Shown piece by piece: positions 1-6,495 of a DNA stretch of 8,475 bases. The first letter of the stretch is position 1, and each line of letters starts with the position of its first letter. Below the pieces are notes generated by a model, which worked only from the letters and a program-made list of their open reading frames with translations, ran no database searches and had not been told where the DNA came from. This stretch comes from JAVXTH01 sp036641395 (GTDB taxonomy: Bacteria; Bacillota_I; Bacilli_A; Erysipelotrichales; Erysipelotrichaceae). The position numbers and the translations under genes were made by a program. The stretch covers positions 1 to 8,475 of the forward strand of contig JAVWEY010000051.1 in NCBI GenBank assembly GCA_036641395.1. Reading direction: 5' to 3'.

Positions 1-750
1 ATGCTAGGGGCATATATTGGTTATCTTGCTGTGTCTTCTTTACATGTTAATTTCTTTGTTGCCCTGATTATTTCGATGGTAGTATGTGCCATTGCAGGAG
101 TAATAATTGAAAAGGTAGCATATAAACCATTACGTAATTCTAGTCGAATTGCGTCTTTGATTACGGCAATCGGTGTTTCATTTTTATTAGAGTATGTAAT
201 GATGTACTTAATGGGTCCAACCAATCGTTCATTTCCACAGGTATTAGATAATCAAGCTTATAAGTTTGGTGGAGTGACGATTACGTCTTTACAGATTATT
301 ATTTTCACAACTTCAATTACTTTAATGGTACTCTTACAGTTTATTATTAAAAAAACAAAAATGGGAAAAGCAATGCGTGCGGTATCAACTGATCCTGATG
401 CAGCACAATTGATGGGAATTAATGTTAACTCGACAATTTCCTTCACTTTTGCACTTGGTTCTGCACTAGCAGGAGCAGCAGGTATTCTAGTTGCCATTTA
501 TTATAATTCAGTTACACCTTTAATGGGAATTACGCCAGGATTAAAAGCCTTTATTGCAGCTGTCTTCGGAGGTATTGGAATTATACCTGGTGCAATGATT
601 GGTGGACTTGCAATTGGTGTTATTGAAACACTTGTTGCAGGCTATGGTAGTTCTTTAATTAAAGATGCGGTTGTTTATCTTGTATTAATTATTATCTTGT
701 TAATTAAACCAAGTGGTTTATTAGGCAAGAATGTAAAAGAGAAAGTATAG
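1..750 (+). CDS. livH: Branched-chain amino acid ABC transporter permease LivH (5' partial)
   Basis: One of two membrane permease subunits of a high-affinity leucine/isoleucine/valine importer; it pairs with LivM in the cytoplasmic membrane. The 249 visible residues are almost entirely hydrophobic helices. They show the LivH-type C-terminal pattern: ALAGAAG near residue 155, a Gly/Ile-rich FGGIGIIPGAMIGG stretch near 190, and an ending in IKPSGLLGK. The window begins with ATG, but LivH proteins are usually about 290-300 residues. The first residues (MLGAYIGY) match a segment normally about 40 residues into the protein, after the first helix, so the true start almost certainly lies upstream. 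The stop at 748-750 abuts the livM ribosome binding site, so the two are co-transcribed. A substrate-binding protein gene (livJ) would be expected upstream but is not visible. Confidence 0.93.
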   Translation: MLGAYIGYLAVSSLHVNFFVALIISMVVCAIAGVIIEKVAYKPLRNSSRIASLITAIGVSFLLEYVMMYLMGPTNRSFPQVLDNQAYKFGGVTITSLQIIIFTTSITLMVLLQFIIKKTKMGKAMRAVSTDPDAAQLMGINVNSTISFTFALGSALAGAAGILVAIYYNSVTPLMGITPGLKAFIAAVFGGIGIIPGAMIGGLAIGVIETLVAGYGSSLIKDAVVYLVLIIILLIKPSGLLGKNVKEKV

Positions 751-754
751 GTGA
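749..754 (+). promoter_or_regulatory. Ribosome binding site deciding the livM start
   Basis: AGGTGA overlaps the livH stop codon and lies five bases before the ATG at 760. A GTG at 751 in the same frame lies inside this site and so is unlikely to be the start. The overlap suggests translational coupling of livH and livM. Confidence 0.7.
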
Positions 755-759
755 CCAAT

Positions 760-1749
760 ATGAAAAATTTATGGACAAAAAGGAATATTGGCTGGGGAAT
801 TTTCACACTTGCTATTTTTATGGTATTTCAAGGATTATTCTTAGCAGATTTAATTAAACCTGTTTATCAAATTATGTTAATGACGATTGGTATTAATATT
901 ATATTGGCACTTGGATTAAATTTAATTATTGGTTTCAGTGGTCAATTCTCATTGGGACATGCTGGATTTATGGCAATTGGTGCGTATTGCGCAGCAATTA
1001 CCACAACTCAAAATCCTAATTTTGTAGGTTTATTAATGGGAATTGGTTTGGGTATTATATTATCTTCAATTGTTGCCTTGATTGTGGCAATTCCAACCCT
1101 ACGTTTACGAGGAGATTATTTGGCGATTGCTACCCTTGGTTTTTCTGAGATTATTCGAATTGTAATTCTTAATATGAAAATTACCGGAGGTGCTTCTGGT
1201 ATTTCAGGTATTCCAAAATTAACTAGTTTTAATTTGGTCTTTATTGTAATTGTCGGATGTTTATTAATCATTCATAACTTTGTTCGATCATCACATGGAC
1301 GTGCTTGTATTTCGGTTAGAGAAGATGAGATTGCGAGTGAGGCAATGGGTGTTAATACAACAAAATATAAAACAATTGCCTTTGTAATTGGAGCCGCTAT
1401 GGCAGCGGTTGCTGGGGCTTTGTATGCTTCTTACTTCTATGTAATTAAACCGGATGTATTTGGTTTTCAAAAATCAGTTGATATTTTAGTTGTTGTTGTA
1501 TTAGGTGGTATGGGTTCACTTACTGGTAGTGTCGTTGCGGCCTTTGTGTTAGGTATTATTACTCAAGCATTACAATCAATGGCAGAATTAAGAATGATTA
1601 TTTATGCCATTGCATTAATTATAATTATGATTTATCGACCTCAAGGTATCTTTGGTAATAAAGAATTTTCAATTGATTCTATCAAACAATTTTGGTATAA
1701 GATTACTCATTTGAAAGCACCGCATAAAAGTAAGGAGGAATTAAAATGA
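760..1749 (+). CDS. livM: Branched-chain amino acid ABC transporter permease LivM
   Basis: Second permease subunit of the Liv importer, forming the membrane channel with LivH. The protein has 329 residues from the ATG at 760. That start is preferred over the in-frame GTG at 751 because AGGTGA sits at correct spacing. Family landmarks are visible: GFSGQFSLGHAGF around residues 58-70, RLRGDYLAIATLGF around 115-128, a GGASGI segment near 145, the cytoplasmic REDEIASEAMGV loop near 190, and the LGGMGSLTGS segment near 250. The protein ends in a charged, lysine-rich cytoplasmic tail after YRPQGIFG. Its TGA stop overlaps the livG ATG (ATGA), and the livG ribosome binding site lies inside its last codons, so translation is probably coupled. 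Length and motifs are ordinary for LivM; nothing appears missing. Confidence 0.95.
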   Translation: MKNLWTKRNIGWGIFTLAIFMVFQGLFLADLIKPVYQIMLMTIGINIILALGLNLIIGFSGQFSLGHAGFMAIGAYCAAITTTQNPNFVGLLMGIGLGIILSSIVALIVAIPTLRLRGDYLAIATLGFSEIIRIVILNMKITGGASGISGIPKLTSFNLVFIVIVGCLLIIHNFVRSSHGRACISVREDEIASEAMGVNTTKYKTIAFVIGAAMAAVAGALYASYFYVIKPDVFGFQKSVDILVVVVLGGMGSLTGSVVAAFVLGIITQALQSMAELRMIIYAIALIIIMIYRPQGIFGNKEFSIDSIKQFWYKITHLKAPHKSKEELK

Positions 1750-2522
1750 CACTCCTTTCGGTAAAGAGTTTAACAAAGAACTTTGGTGGTCTTTGTGCTA
1801 ACTCGAATATTAATATGATAGTAAATGAAAATGAATTGGTTGGTTTAATTGGTCCGAATGGGGCTGGTAAGACAACTCTATTTAATATGTTAACTGGTGT
1901 GTATGTTCCAAGTGATGGTAATATTACATTTAATAATAATGGAAAAGAAATTAAAATTAATGGAATGAAACCATATAAGGTAACAGGGTTAGGCTTTGCG
2001 AGAACATTTCAAAACATTCGTTTATTTAAGGAATTAAGTGTACTTGAAAATGTTTTAATCGCAATGAATAAAGATGTTAAGTCATCTACAATTGCTACTA
2101 TTTTACGTCTTCCTTCTTTTTATAAAGAAGAAGCAAGGATGAAGAAAGAGGCAATTGAATTATTGAAGATATTTAAATTAGAAGATAAGGCAAATGAACT
2201 TGCTTGTAATTTACCTTATGGAGAACAAAGGTGCTTGGAAATTGCCAGAGCGTTAGCAACGCATCCTAAATTATTGTTCTTAGATGAACCAGCTGCTGGT
2301 ATGAATCCTCAAGAAACAAGTGAATTAACAAAACTTATTCGTGAGATCAAAGAGCGTTTTCAAATTAGTATTCTCTTAATCGAACATGATATGTCGTTGG
2401 TAATGAATTTATGTGAACGTATATATGTATTAGATTATGGTAAGATTATCGCTAGTGGAAAACCGGAAGAGATTCAAATGAATAAAAAAGTTATTGAAGC
2501 TTATTTAGGCGAGGAGGTGTAA
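1746..2522 (+). CDS. livG: Branched-chain amino acid ABC transporter ATP-binding protein LivG
   Basis: One of two different ATPases that power the Liv importer on the cytoplasmic face. In 258 residues all ABC motifs are in order: Walker A GPNGAGKTT (36-44), Q-loop RTFQN (Q89), the LivG-style signature LPYGEQR (156-162), Walker B LLFLDEP (176-182), and switch histidine H214 in IEHD. The C-terminal extension ending IEAYLGEEV is typical of the Liv/Urt ATPase group. The ATG at 1746 is preceded by a strong AAGGAGGA site at 1732-1739 and overlaps the livM stop by four bases. Base composition and codon use match the neighbouring liv genes. The LPYG signature in place of LSGG is normal for LivG and does not indicate inactivation. 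Confidence 0.96.
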   Translation: MTLLSVKSLTKNFGGLCANSNINMIVNENELVGLIGPNGAGKTTLFNMLTGVYVPSDGNITFNNNGKEIKINGMKPYKVTGLGFARTFQNIRLFKELSVLENVLIAMNKDVKSSTIATILRLPSFYKEEARMKKEAIELLKIFKLEDKANELACNLPYGEQRCLEIARALATHPKLLFLDEPAAGMNPQETSELTKLIREIKERFQISILLIEHDMSLVMNLCERIYVLDYGKIIASGKPEEIQMNKKVIEAYLGEEV

Positions 2523-2524
2523 TC

Positions 2525-3229
2525 ATGCTGAAAATTGAACAGTTAAAAGTTAATTATGGTGTGATTGCAGCCATTAAGGGAATTGATTTAGAAGTAAATG
2601 AAGGTGAAATTGTTACTTTAATTGGTGCTAATGGAGCTGGTAAAACTTCGATTTTGAAAGCAATCTCTGGACTTGAAAAATTAAAGGGTGGTAATATTAC
2701 TTTTAATGGTGAAAACTTGCAAAAAATGAATGCTCGTAATATTATGAAACTAGGTATTTCACATGTACCAGAAGGTAGACGTATCTTTTCAGGATTAACT
2801 GTTTTAGAGAATCTGGAAATGGGTGCTTATCTACGTAAGGATAAAGATGGTATTAAGAAGGATTTAGAGGCCGTGTACAATCGTTTTCCAATTCTAAGAG
2901 ATCGAAGTAAGCAAGATGCTTCAACGCTCTCTGGAGGAGAACAACAGATGCTAGCGATGGGTCGGGCATTGATGTCAAAACCTAAATTATTACTTTTAGA
3001 TGAACCATCGATGGGACTTGCTCCAATTCTAGTTAAAGAAATATTTTCAATTATTAAAGATATTAAAGCCCAAGGTACAACTGTTTTACTTGTTGAACAA
3101 AATGCTAGAATGGCATTATCAATTGCTGATCGTGCGTATGTACTAGAAACAGGTAAGATTGTATTAAGTGGCACAGGCGCTGAATTATCACTTAGTGAAG
3201 ATATACAGAAAGCATATCTGGGAGGGTAA
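2525..3229 (+). CDS. livF: Branched-chain amino acid ABC transporter ATP-binding protein LivF
   Basis: Second ATPase of the Liv importer, expected to form a heterodimer with LivG. It has 234 residues with Walker A GANGAGKTS (34-42), VPEGRR (81-86) where other ABC ATPases have the Q-loop, signature LSGGEQQ (135-141) and Walker B LLLLDEP (155-161). The switch position reads VEQNA, with Q192 instead of histidine. E at the Q-loop and Q at the switch are characteristic of LivF proteins, so they identify the subunit rather than suggest damage. The start has AGGAGGTG at 2512-2519, five bases upstream and inside the end of livG. Only two bases separate the livG stop from this ATG. The next gene starts five bases after the stop, so the operon continues. 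Confidence 0.96.
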   Translation: MLKIEQLKVNYGVIAAIKGIDLEVNEGEIVTLIGANGAGKTSILKAISGLEKLKGGNITFNGENLQKMNARNIMKLGISHVPEGRRIFSGLTVLENLEMGAYLRKDKDGIKKDLEAVYNRFPILRDRSKQDASTLSGGEQQMLAMGRALMSKPKLLLLDEPSMGLAPILVKEIFSIIKDIKAQGTTVLLVEQNARMALSIADRAYVLETGKIVLSGTGAELSLSEDIQKAYLGG

Positions 3230-3234
3230 TCTTT

Positions 3235-3882
3235 ATGTACGTTAAAGATAAAATGACAAGCGAACCAATTTGTATTAGTGGTGATGCGAAAATTAGTGAA
3301 GTAGTTGATATCATGAGTGAACATCATCTACATCGTGTTCCGGTTGTTAACAATGGTAAACTAGTAGGTCTAGTTACCGGTAGTTTAATATCTCAAAAAG
3401 GACCAACCAAAGCAACTAGTTTAAGTATATTTGAATTAAACTATTTATTATCAAAAACAAGTGTAGATACAATTATGATTCGTGATGTTATTACGATTAA
3501 TGAAAATCGTTTCTTAGAGGATGCAGCCTTATTAATGTTAAATCATGATATTGGTTGTTTACCAGTCTTAAATGATCAAAATGAATTAGTTGGTATCATG
3601 ACTCAAAATGATGTGTTTGCAGCTTTCTTAGATGTTCTAGGTTATCGTGAACATGGAAGTCGTATTTGTATTGAGGTAAAAGATAAAATTGGAGCAATTG
3701 GGGAAATATCAGAAGTATTTGTTCGTAATAAAATTAATATTTCTCATGTAGGTGTTTATTCGTTAAAGAATGAAATGGCTGAAATAATTTTCCGTGTTGA
3801 AACAATTCAAACAGATGCTTTAGAAAAAGACTTAATTGAGAGTGGTTATAAAGTATTAAATGTATCAAAGAATCCAAATTAG
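3235..3882 (+). CDS. CBS-CBS-ACT domain protein, AcuB-like; probable regulator linked to the Liv transporter
   Basis: A soluble 215-residue protein with two CBS domains (about 7-55 and 80-135) followed by an ACT domain (about 143-212). The CBS repeats show the typical opening DKMTSEPICI and IMIRDVITI, and the closing GLVTGS and GIMTQNDV. The ACT domain starts RICIEVKDKIGAIGEI. The same order and nearly the same length occur in Bacillus AcuB, named from acetoin utilisation. CBS pairs usually bind adenosine nucleotides and ACT domains usually bind amino acids; which ligands this one binds cannot be read from sequence. GGAGGG at 3221-3226 gives the start, and the gene is the last of the liv operon before a terminator. 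That position suggests it senses branched-chain amino acids or energy state for the transporter. I do not assign acuB, because no acetoin genes are nearby. Confidence 0.85.
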   Translation: MYVKDKMTSEPICISGDAKISEVVDIMSEHHLHRVPVVNNGKLVGLVTGSLISQKGPTKATSLSIFELNYLLSKTSVDTIMIRDVITINENRFLEDAALLMLNHDIGCLPVLNDQNELVGIMTQNDVFAAFLDVLGYREHGSRICIEVKDKIGAIGEISEVFVRNKINISHVGVYSLKNEMAEIIFRVETIQTDALEKDLIESGYKVLNVSKNPN

Positions 3883-3891
3883 TTTAATTAG

Positions 3892-3923
3892 AGTTATACG
3901 AGTAAAATCGTATAACTTTTTTT
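3892..3923 (+). terminator. Intrinsic terminator of the liv operon
   Basis: A perfect 10-bp stem (AGTTATACGA 3892-3901 with TCGTATAACT 3908-3917) encloses a 6-base loop and runs into seven T (3917-3923). It begins 10 bases after the stop of the CBS-ACT gene. The stem is AT-rich but long. Its 3' arm is repeated at 5547-5567. Confidence 0.88.
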
Positions 3924-3928
3924 ATAAT
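3909..3928 (+). repeat. Direct repeat copy A (3' arm of the liv terminator)
   Basis: CGTATAACTTTTTTTATAAT. It matches 5547-5567 at 19 of 21 aligned positions, with one inserted base and one substitution. The two copies flank the higher-GC block holding the diguanylate cyclase. Confidence 0.55.
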
Positions 3929-3949
3929 GATAAAGCTTATTAAGTATAC

Positions 3950-3983
3950 AAAAAAGCCCCTAAACTTTCGCTTAGGAGCTTTT
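3950..3983 (-). terminator. Intrinsic terminator of the diguanylate cyclase gene
   Basis: Read on the minus strand, AAAAGCTCCTAA pairs with TTAGGGGCTTTT. Two further inner pairs close a GAAA tetraloop, and the U-tract comes from six A on the plus strand (3950-3955). The T-G wobble within the stem would be an A-C mismatch on the plus strand, so the minus orientation is favoured. It lies 16 bases past the stop of the minus-strand gene. Confidence 0.85.
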
Positions 3984-3999
3984 AATCGTGCTTTACAAA

Positions 4000-5172
4000 C
4001 TATCTAAATGTTACTGTCAAACGGTTTCGTCCCATTTCTTTGCTTTGATACATAGCTTTATCGGCCTGATCTACAAAATTCATGGGCTGCTCGCTCTTTG
4101 CGGGAACTCCCACATAAGTTCCAAGACTAAGTGTTACCACCTTTGTCTCAAGTGAGGGGCAGACGTGGGGTATTTCAAGTGCTGCTACCGCCTTGCGAAT
4201 ATCTTCACCAATATCAGCCGCCTTGTAACAAAGTTCATGATTTAGCAGTGCTATAAACTCCTCACCGCCATAGCGACAGACGATGGCTCCTTTTGGTACA
4301 GCTTTGGCAATGGACTCGGCAACCAGGCGCAAACAGTCATCTCCTGCTACATGTCCATATTGGTCATTATATGCTTTGAATTTATCCAAATCCATCATAA
4401 TTACACCGAAGGCAAGTCCACCAGCACTTGCTTTGCGAAACATTTCATAATAATTTTCTTGGAAACTGCGGTGGTTATATAGTCCTGTAAGTGGGTCGGT
4501 AACACTTATTTTTTTAAGTTCGCCATTCAGCCTTTGCGCATCCGCTCGTGCAAAAGCTTCTTCTGCTCGAATCCGATTGATTCTCCAACCAAACATAAAG
4601 GAAAAGATTAGAACACTAATCCCATTAAGTGTGTCTGATTCAAACCAATAGCTAGCCTTAACATAATAACTTGCGGCTATCACCAAGGCTGTGCAGAGCG
4701 TGGAAATGCTCATAGTAAGCAAAGTTGGTAGACTAAAAATTGTAGAAGAAATTGTGAGCACCACAGCAAAAAGCAATGCAGTTTCTTCTTTACAATAGTA
4801 AACACTGATATAGCCGGCGAAAGCCAACATATGAAAGAGATGCAGTGCAGTTAAAGCAGTGTATGCCTTGTTAGAAAAATTCTTATTTAAAAGCCACTGG
4901 ATTAAACCCAAAAGCAAGATTTCAAAAATAGCAATTGGAACATAAATATCGAATAAAAAAGTCGCACCAAAGTAAGTAAAGGAGCAGGCAATGACAAATA
5001 TACTGATAATCAGCATAAAAACAGACATGCTCCGCATCGTGCGTAAATTGCTTTTATTAATATCTCTTGAAAAGCGATAAAAATAGGTATCTTCCTTTTT
5101 GCAGTCGCCTGTAAAATCCAGATATGCGACGCAATAAAATAATTTTATTAATTTTTCTTTTATATGGTTCAT
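4000..5172 (-). CDS. Membrane-anchored diguanylate cyclase (six-helix sensor region + GGDEF)
   Basis: Predicted to make the second messenger c-di-GMP from two GTP at the cytoplasmic membrane. Of 390 residues, about 48-198 contain roughly six hydrophobic segments (about 50-68, 72-94, 104-125, 131-151, 153-171, 183-197). I do not recognise them as a named sensor domain. A short charged linker (about 199-222) leads to the GGDEF domain, 223-388. Catalytic features are intact: DPLTGLYN 226-233, metal-binding D261 in DLDKF, N269/D270, GH 273-274, and GGEEF 302-306. The usual inhibitory RxxD site upstream of the GGEEF motif reads PKGA (293-296), so product inhibition at that site is not expected. 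No EAL or HD-GYP domain is attached. The ATG at 5170-5172 has a modest AAAGGGA site. The gene is monocistronic, with its own promoter and terminator. Its GC content is higher than its neighbours': a 60-base hand count gave 53% at 4141-4200 against 28% at 3541-3600. This suggests horizontal acquisition. Confidence 0.9.
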   Translation of the reverse strand: MNHIKEKLIKLFYCVAYLDFTGDCKKEDTYFYRFSRDINKSNLRTMRSMSVFMLIISIFVIACSFTYFGATFLFDIYVPIAIFEILLLGLIQWLLNKNFSNKAYTALTALHLFHMLAFAGYISVYYCKEETALLFAVVLTISSTIFSLPTLLTMSISTLCTALVIAASYYVKASYWFESDTLNGISVLIFSFMFGWRINRIRAEEAFARADAQRLNGELKKISVTDPLTGLYNHRSFQENYYEMFRKASAGGLAFGVIMMDLDKFKAYNDQYGHVAGDDCLRLVAESIAKAVPKGAIVCRYGGEEFIALLNHELCYKAADIGEDIRKAVAALEIPHVCPSLETKVVTLSLGTYVGVPAKSEQPMNFVDQADKAMYQSKEMGRNRLTVTFR

Positions 5173-5228
5173 TTCAGTTTTCCCTTTATTTGTATTTGTT
5201 TTAGCACTGTTACTGTCATTTCTATTCT

Positions 5229-5237
5229 AGTATACCA
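5229..5237 (-). promoter_or_regulatory. Extended -10 promoter for the diguanylate cyclase gene
   Basis: On the minus strand TGG-TATACT forms an extended -10 element about 57 bases before the ATG. At the expected -35 place (about 5252-5257) only a weak ATAATT is seen, which is compatible with an extended -10 promoter. No obvious operator was recognised. Confidence 0.5.
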
Positions 5238-5255
5238 TAAAAATTGTCGTAAATT

Positions 5256-5408
5256 ATGACTATTCAAAAAATCGTGTTAACAAATTCAAAAGTCTTGTAT
5301 GCAAATTTCTGGATACTTGCGGAAGCGTTTGCGACAGCACTCTTAGTGTTTGTATGTATTATGCAGAGAAAAGAGGACGAAGAAACGAAAGAAGATGCAC
5401 CACAGTAA
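5256..5408 (+). CDS. Small single-span membrane protein, or remnant of a larger membrane protein
   Basis: A 50-codon frame from ATG 5256 to TAA 5406-5408. Residues about 17-36 (NFWILAEAFATALLVFVCIM) form one strongly hydrophobic segment, followed by a very charged tail, QRKEDEETKEDAPQ. This is the look of the last helix and cytoplasmic tail of a transporter, or of a small membrane protein. I do not recognise a family. No ribosome binding site precedes ATG 5256, nor the in-frame GTG 5274 or TTG 5295, and no convincing plus-strand promoter is visible. Composition shifts inside the frame: about 23% GC over 5241-5300 against 50% over 5301-5340 by hand count. This fits a gene fragment whose original coding sequence began upstream of 5290 and was lost. 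I lean towards a decayed C-terminal fragment, but a genuine small protein cannot be excluded. Confidence 0.35.
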   Translation: MTIQKIVLTNSKVLYANFWILAEAFATALLVFVCIMQRKEDEETKEDAPQ

Positions 5409-5472
5409 ACATAAAAGGGTTTCCATTATAATGTGAGGAAATCACTGAATAAGCAATAAGGTAAATTGGATT

Positions 5473-5502
5473 AAGCGGTAATGTGAAGGATACCGTTTTT
5501 TT
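5473..5502 (+). terminator. Probable intrinsic terminator downstream of the small frame
   Basis: AAGCGGTA (5473-5480) pairs with TACCGTTT (5491-5498), with one G-T pair and a 10-base loop. It is followed by more T, giving seven consecutive T at 5496-5502. It would end transcripts from the 5256-5408 frame or from its lost parent gene. Confidence 0.55.
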
Positions 5503-5546
5503 CTTTTTGAGAACAAAAATCTGGTACTTTATGTAAACTCAAAAAG

Positions 5547-5567
5547 CGTATAACTCTTTTTCATAAT
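5547..5567 (+). repeat. Direct repeat copy B (upstream of proC)
   Basis: CGTATAACT-C-TTTTT-C-ATAAT. It matches the 3' arm and U-tract of the liv terminator at 3909-3928. No 5' arm that could form the same hairpin is nearby; only a weak AAAAAG/CTTTTT pairing surrounds it. It therefore looks like a leftover half of a terminator. Confidence 0.5.
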
Positions 5568-5574
5568 TTAAAGA

Positions 5575-5603
5575 TTGTTTAAATAGAACTTGCTCGATAT
5601 AAT
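5575..5603 (+). promoter_or_regulatory. proC promoter
   Basis: TTGTTT (5575-5580), a 17-base spacer and a consensus TATAAT (5598-5603). Transcription would start near 5610, about 20 bases before the proC ATG. Confidence 0.8.
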
Positions 5604-5629
5604 AGTTCTATAGAAAAGAGGATTATGTT

Positions 5630-6445
5630 ATGAATAAAATAATCGGTTTTATTGGATGTGGAAATATGGGTAAAGCAATTGCTGAGGGTATTTTAAAGTC
5701 AGGGATAATTAAAGGAAGCGATATGTTGATATGTGATCATCATCCTGATAAATTATCATCTCTAATTAGTACATATCAAGTAGAAATGGCTGAGCAAAAT
5801 GAAGTAGCTCGAAAGAGTGATGTTTTGTTCTTAGGAGTTAAACCACATCGTTATCAATCTGTAATTGAAGAGATTGATAAGATAGTTAAGAAAGAAGTTG
5901 TTATTGTTGATATTGCGGCAGGACAAAGTATTGCCAATGTACAGCGTTTATTTAACTCGGATATAAAAGTAGCACGTGCTATGCCTAATACTCCTGCTCA
6001 AGTACAAGCGGGAATGAGTGCATTATGTTTTAGCGAACGAGTAAGTGAAGATGAAAGAATTTTTATTTATAATTTATTTGCTAGTTTCGGTAGATGTGAA
6101 ATTATCGATGAAACAATTATTAATTCAGCAAGTAGTGCAAGTGGAGCATCACCAGCTTTTGTTTATATGTTTATTGAAGCAATGGCAGATGGTGCAGTAC
6201 GTTTAGGGATGAAACGTTCTACTGCCTATACATTCTGTGCACAAGCTGTGTTAGGGGCCGCTAAGATGGTGCTAGAGAGTGGGGAACATCCTGGAGCACT
6301 CAAAGATGCTGTTTGTTCACCAGGAGGCTCTACGATTGAAGGCGTAGCTGTATTAGAGGAGCGAGGGATGCGTTCTGCAGTTATGGATGCCTTACTAGCG
6401 TGTGAAGAAAAGAGTAAAAAAATGGCTGAGATGAATGAAAAATAA
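5630..6445 (+). CDS. proC: Pyrroline-5-carboxylate reductase
   Basis: A cytoplasmic enzyme that catalyses the last step of proline synthesis, reducing 1-pyrroline-5-carboxylate to L-proline with NAD(P)H. Its 271 residues match the normal family length. The N-terminal Rossmann fold opens with IGFIGCGNMG (dinucleotide-binding GxGxxG at 9-14). LGVKPH is at 69-73 and MPNTPAQVQAGM at 118-129. The C-terminal dimerisation and substrate half holds SGASPAFVYMFIEAMADGA (171-189). The P5C reductase signature is at about 224-244 (LKDAVCSPGGSTIEGVAVLE). AGAGG-like bases at 5617-5621 set the start at ATG 5630; the ATG at 5625 is out of frame. proA and proB are not present, so the gene stands alone with its own promoter. 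No terminator follows before the rplK promoter 18 bases downstream, so some read-through into rplK is likely. Confidence 0.96.
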   Translation: MNKIIGFIGCGNMGKAIAEGILKSGIIKGSDMLICDHHPDKLSSLISTYQVEMAEQNEVARKSDVLFLGVKPHRYQSVIEEIDKIVKKEVVIVDIAAGQSIANVQRLFNSDIKVARAMPNTPAQVQAGMSALCFSERVSEDERIFIYNLFASFGRCEIIDETIINSASSASGASPAFVYMFIEAMADGAVRLGMKRSTAYTFCAQAVLGAAKMVLESGEHPGALKDAVCSPGGSTIEGVAVLEERGMRSAVMDALLACEEKSKKMAEMNEK

Positions 6446-6462
6446 TTAAAGTTAGATAATCA

Positions 6463-6491
6463 TTGCATTTTGATATGAATTATTGTAGAAT
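6463..6491 (+). promoter_or_regulatory. rplK-rplA promoter
   Basis: TTGCAT (6463-6468), a 17-base spacer and TAGAAT (6486-6491). Transcription would start near 6498, giving a leader of about 95 bases. The -10 sequence is the same as in the rplJ promoter. Confidence 0.78.
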
Positions 6492-6495
6492 AACT

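Larger units (their letters stand above)
5409..5574. other. Non-coding stretch before the proC promoter
   Basis: This AT-rich spacer, part of the 457-base gap 5173-5629, has no protein frame I can support. It contains a small GTGA/TCAC hairpin (5433-5445), a TATAAT hexamer (5427-5432) without a good -35, a terminator-like hairpin (5473-5502) and a repeat of the liv terminator arm (5547-5567). Confidence 0.5.

Noticed and set aside
751..759. GTG at 751 as the start of LivM
   Set aside because: It is part of the AGGTGA site that correctly spaces the ATG at 760.
2609..3229. LivF possibly defective because it lacks the Q-loop Gln and switch His
   Set aside because: E in VPEGRR and Q in VEQNA are normal family features of LivF.
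2827..3327. Minus-strand open frame of 166 codons overlapping livF and the CBS-ACT gene
   Set aside because: It lies opposite two clear family members, has no recognisable domain, and spans an operon junction; it is a shadow frame.
5409..5510. c-di-GMP or other riboswitch near the diguanylate cyclase
   Set aside because: No conserved riboswitch core was recognised, and the downstream gene proC has its own promoter after this segment.
5541..5561. AAAAAG/CTTTTT hairpin as a terminator before proC
   Set aside because: Six mainly A-T pairs around a nine-base loop are too weak, and the segment is better explained as the repeat of the liv terminator arm.
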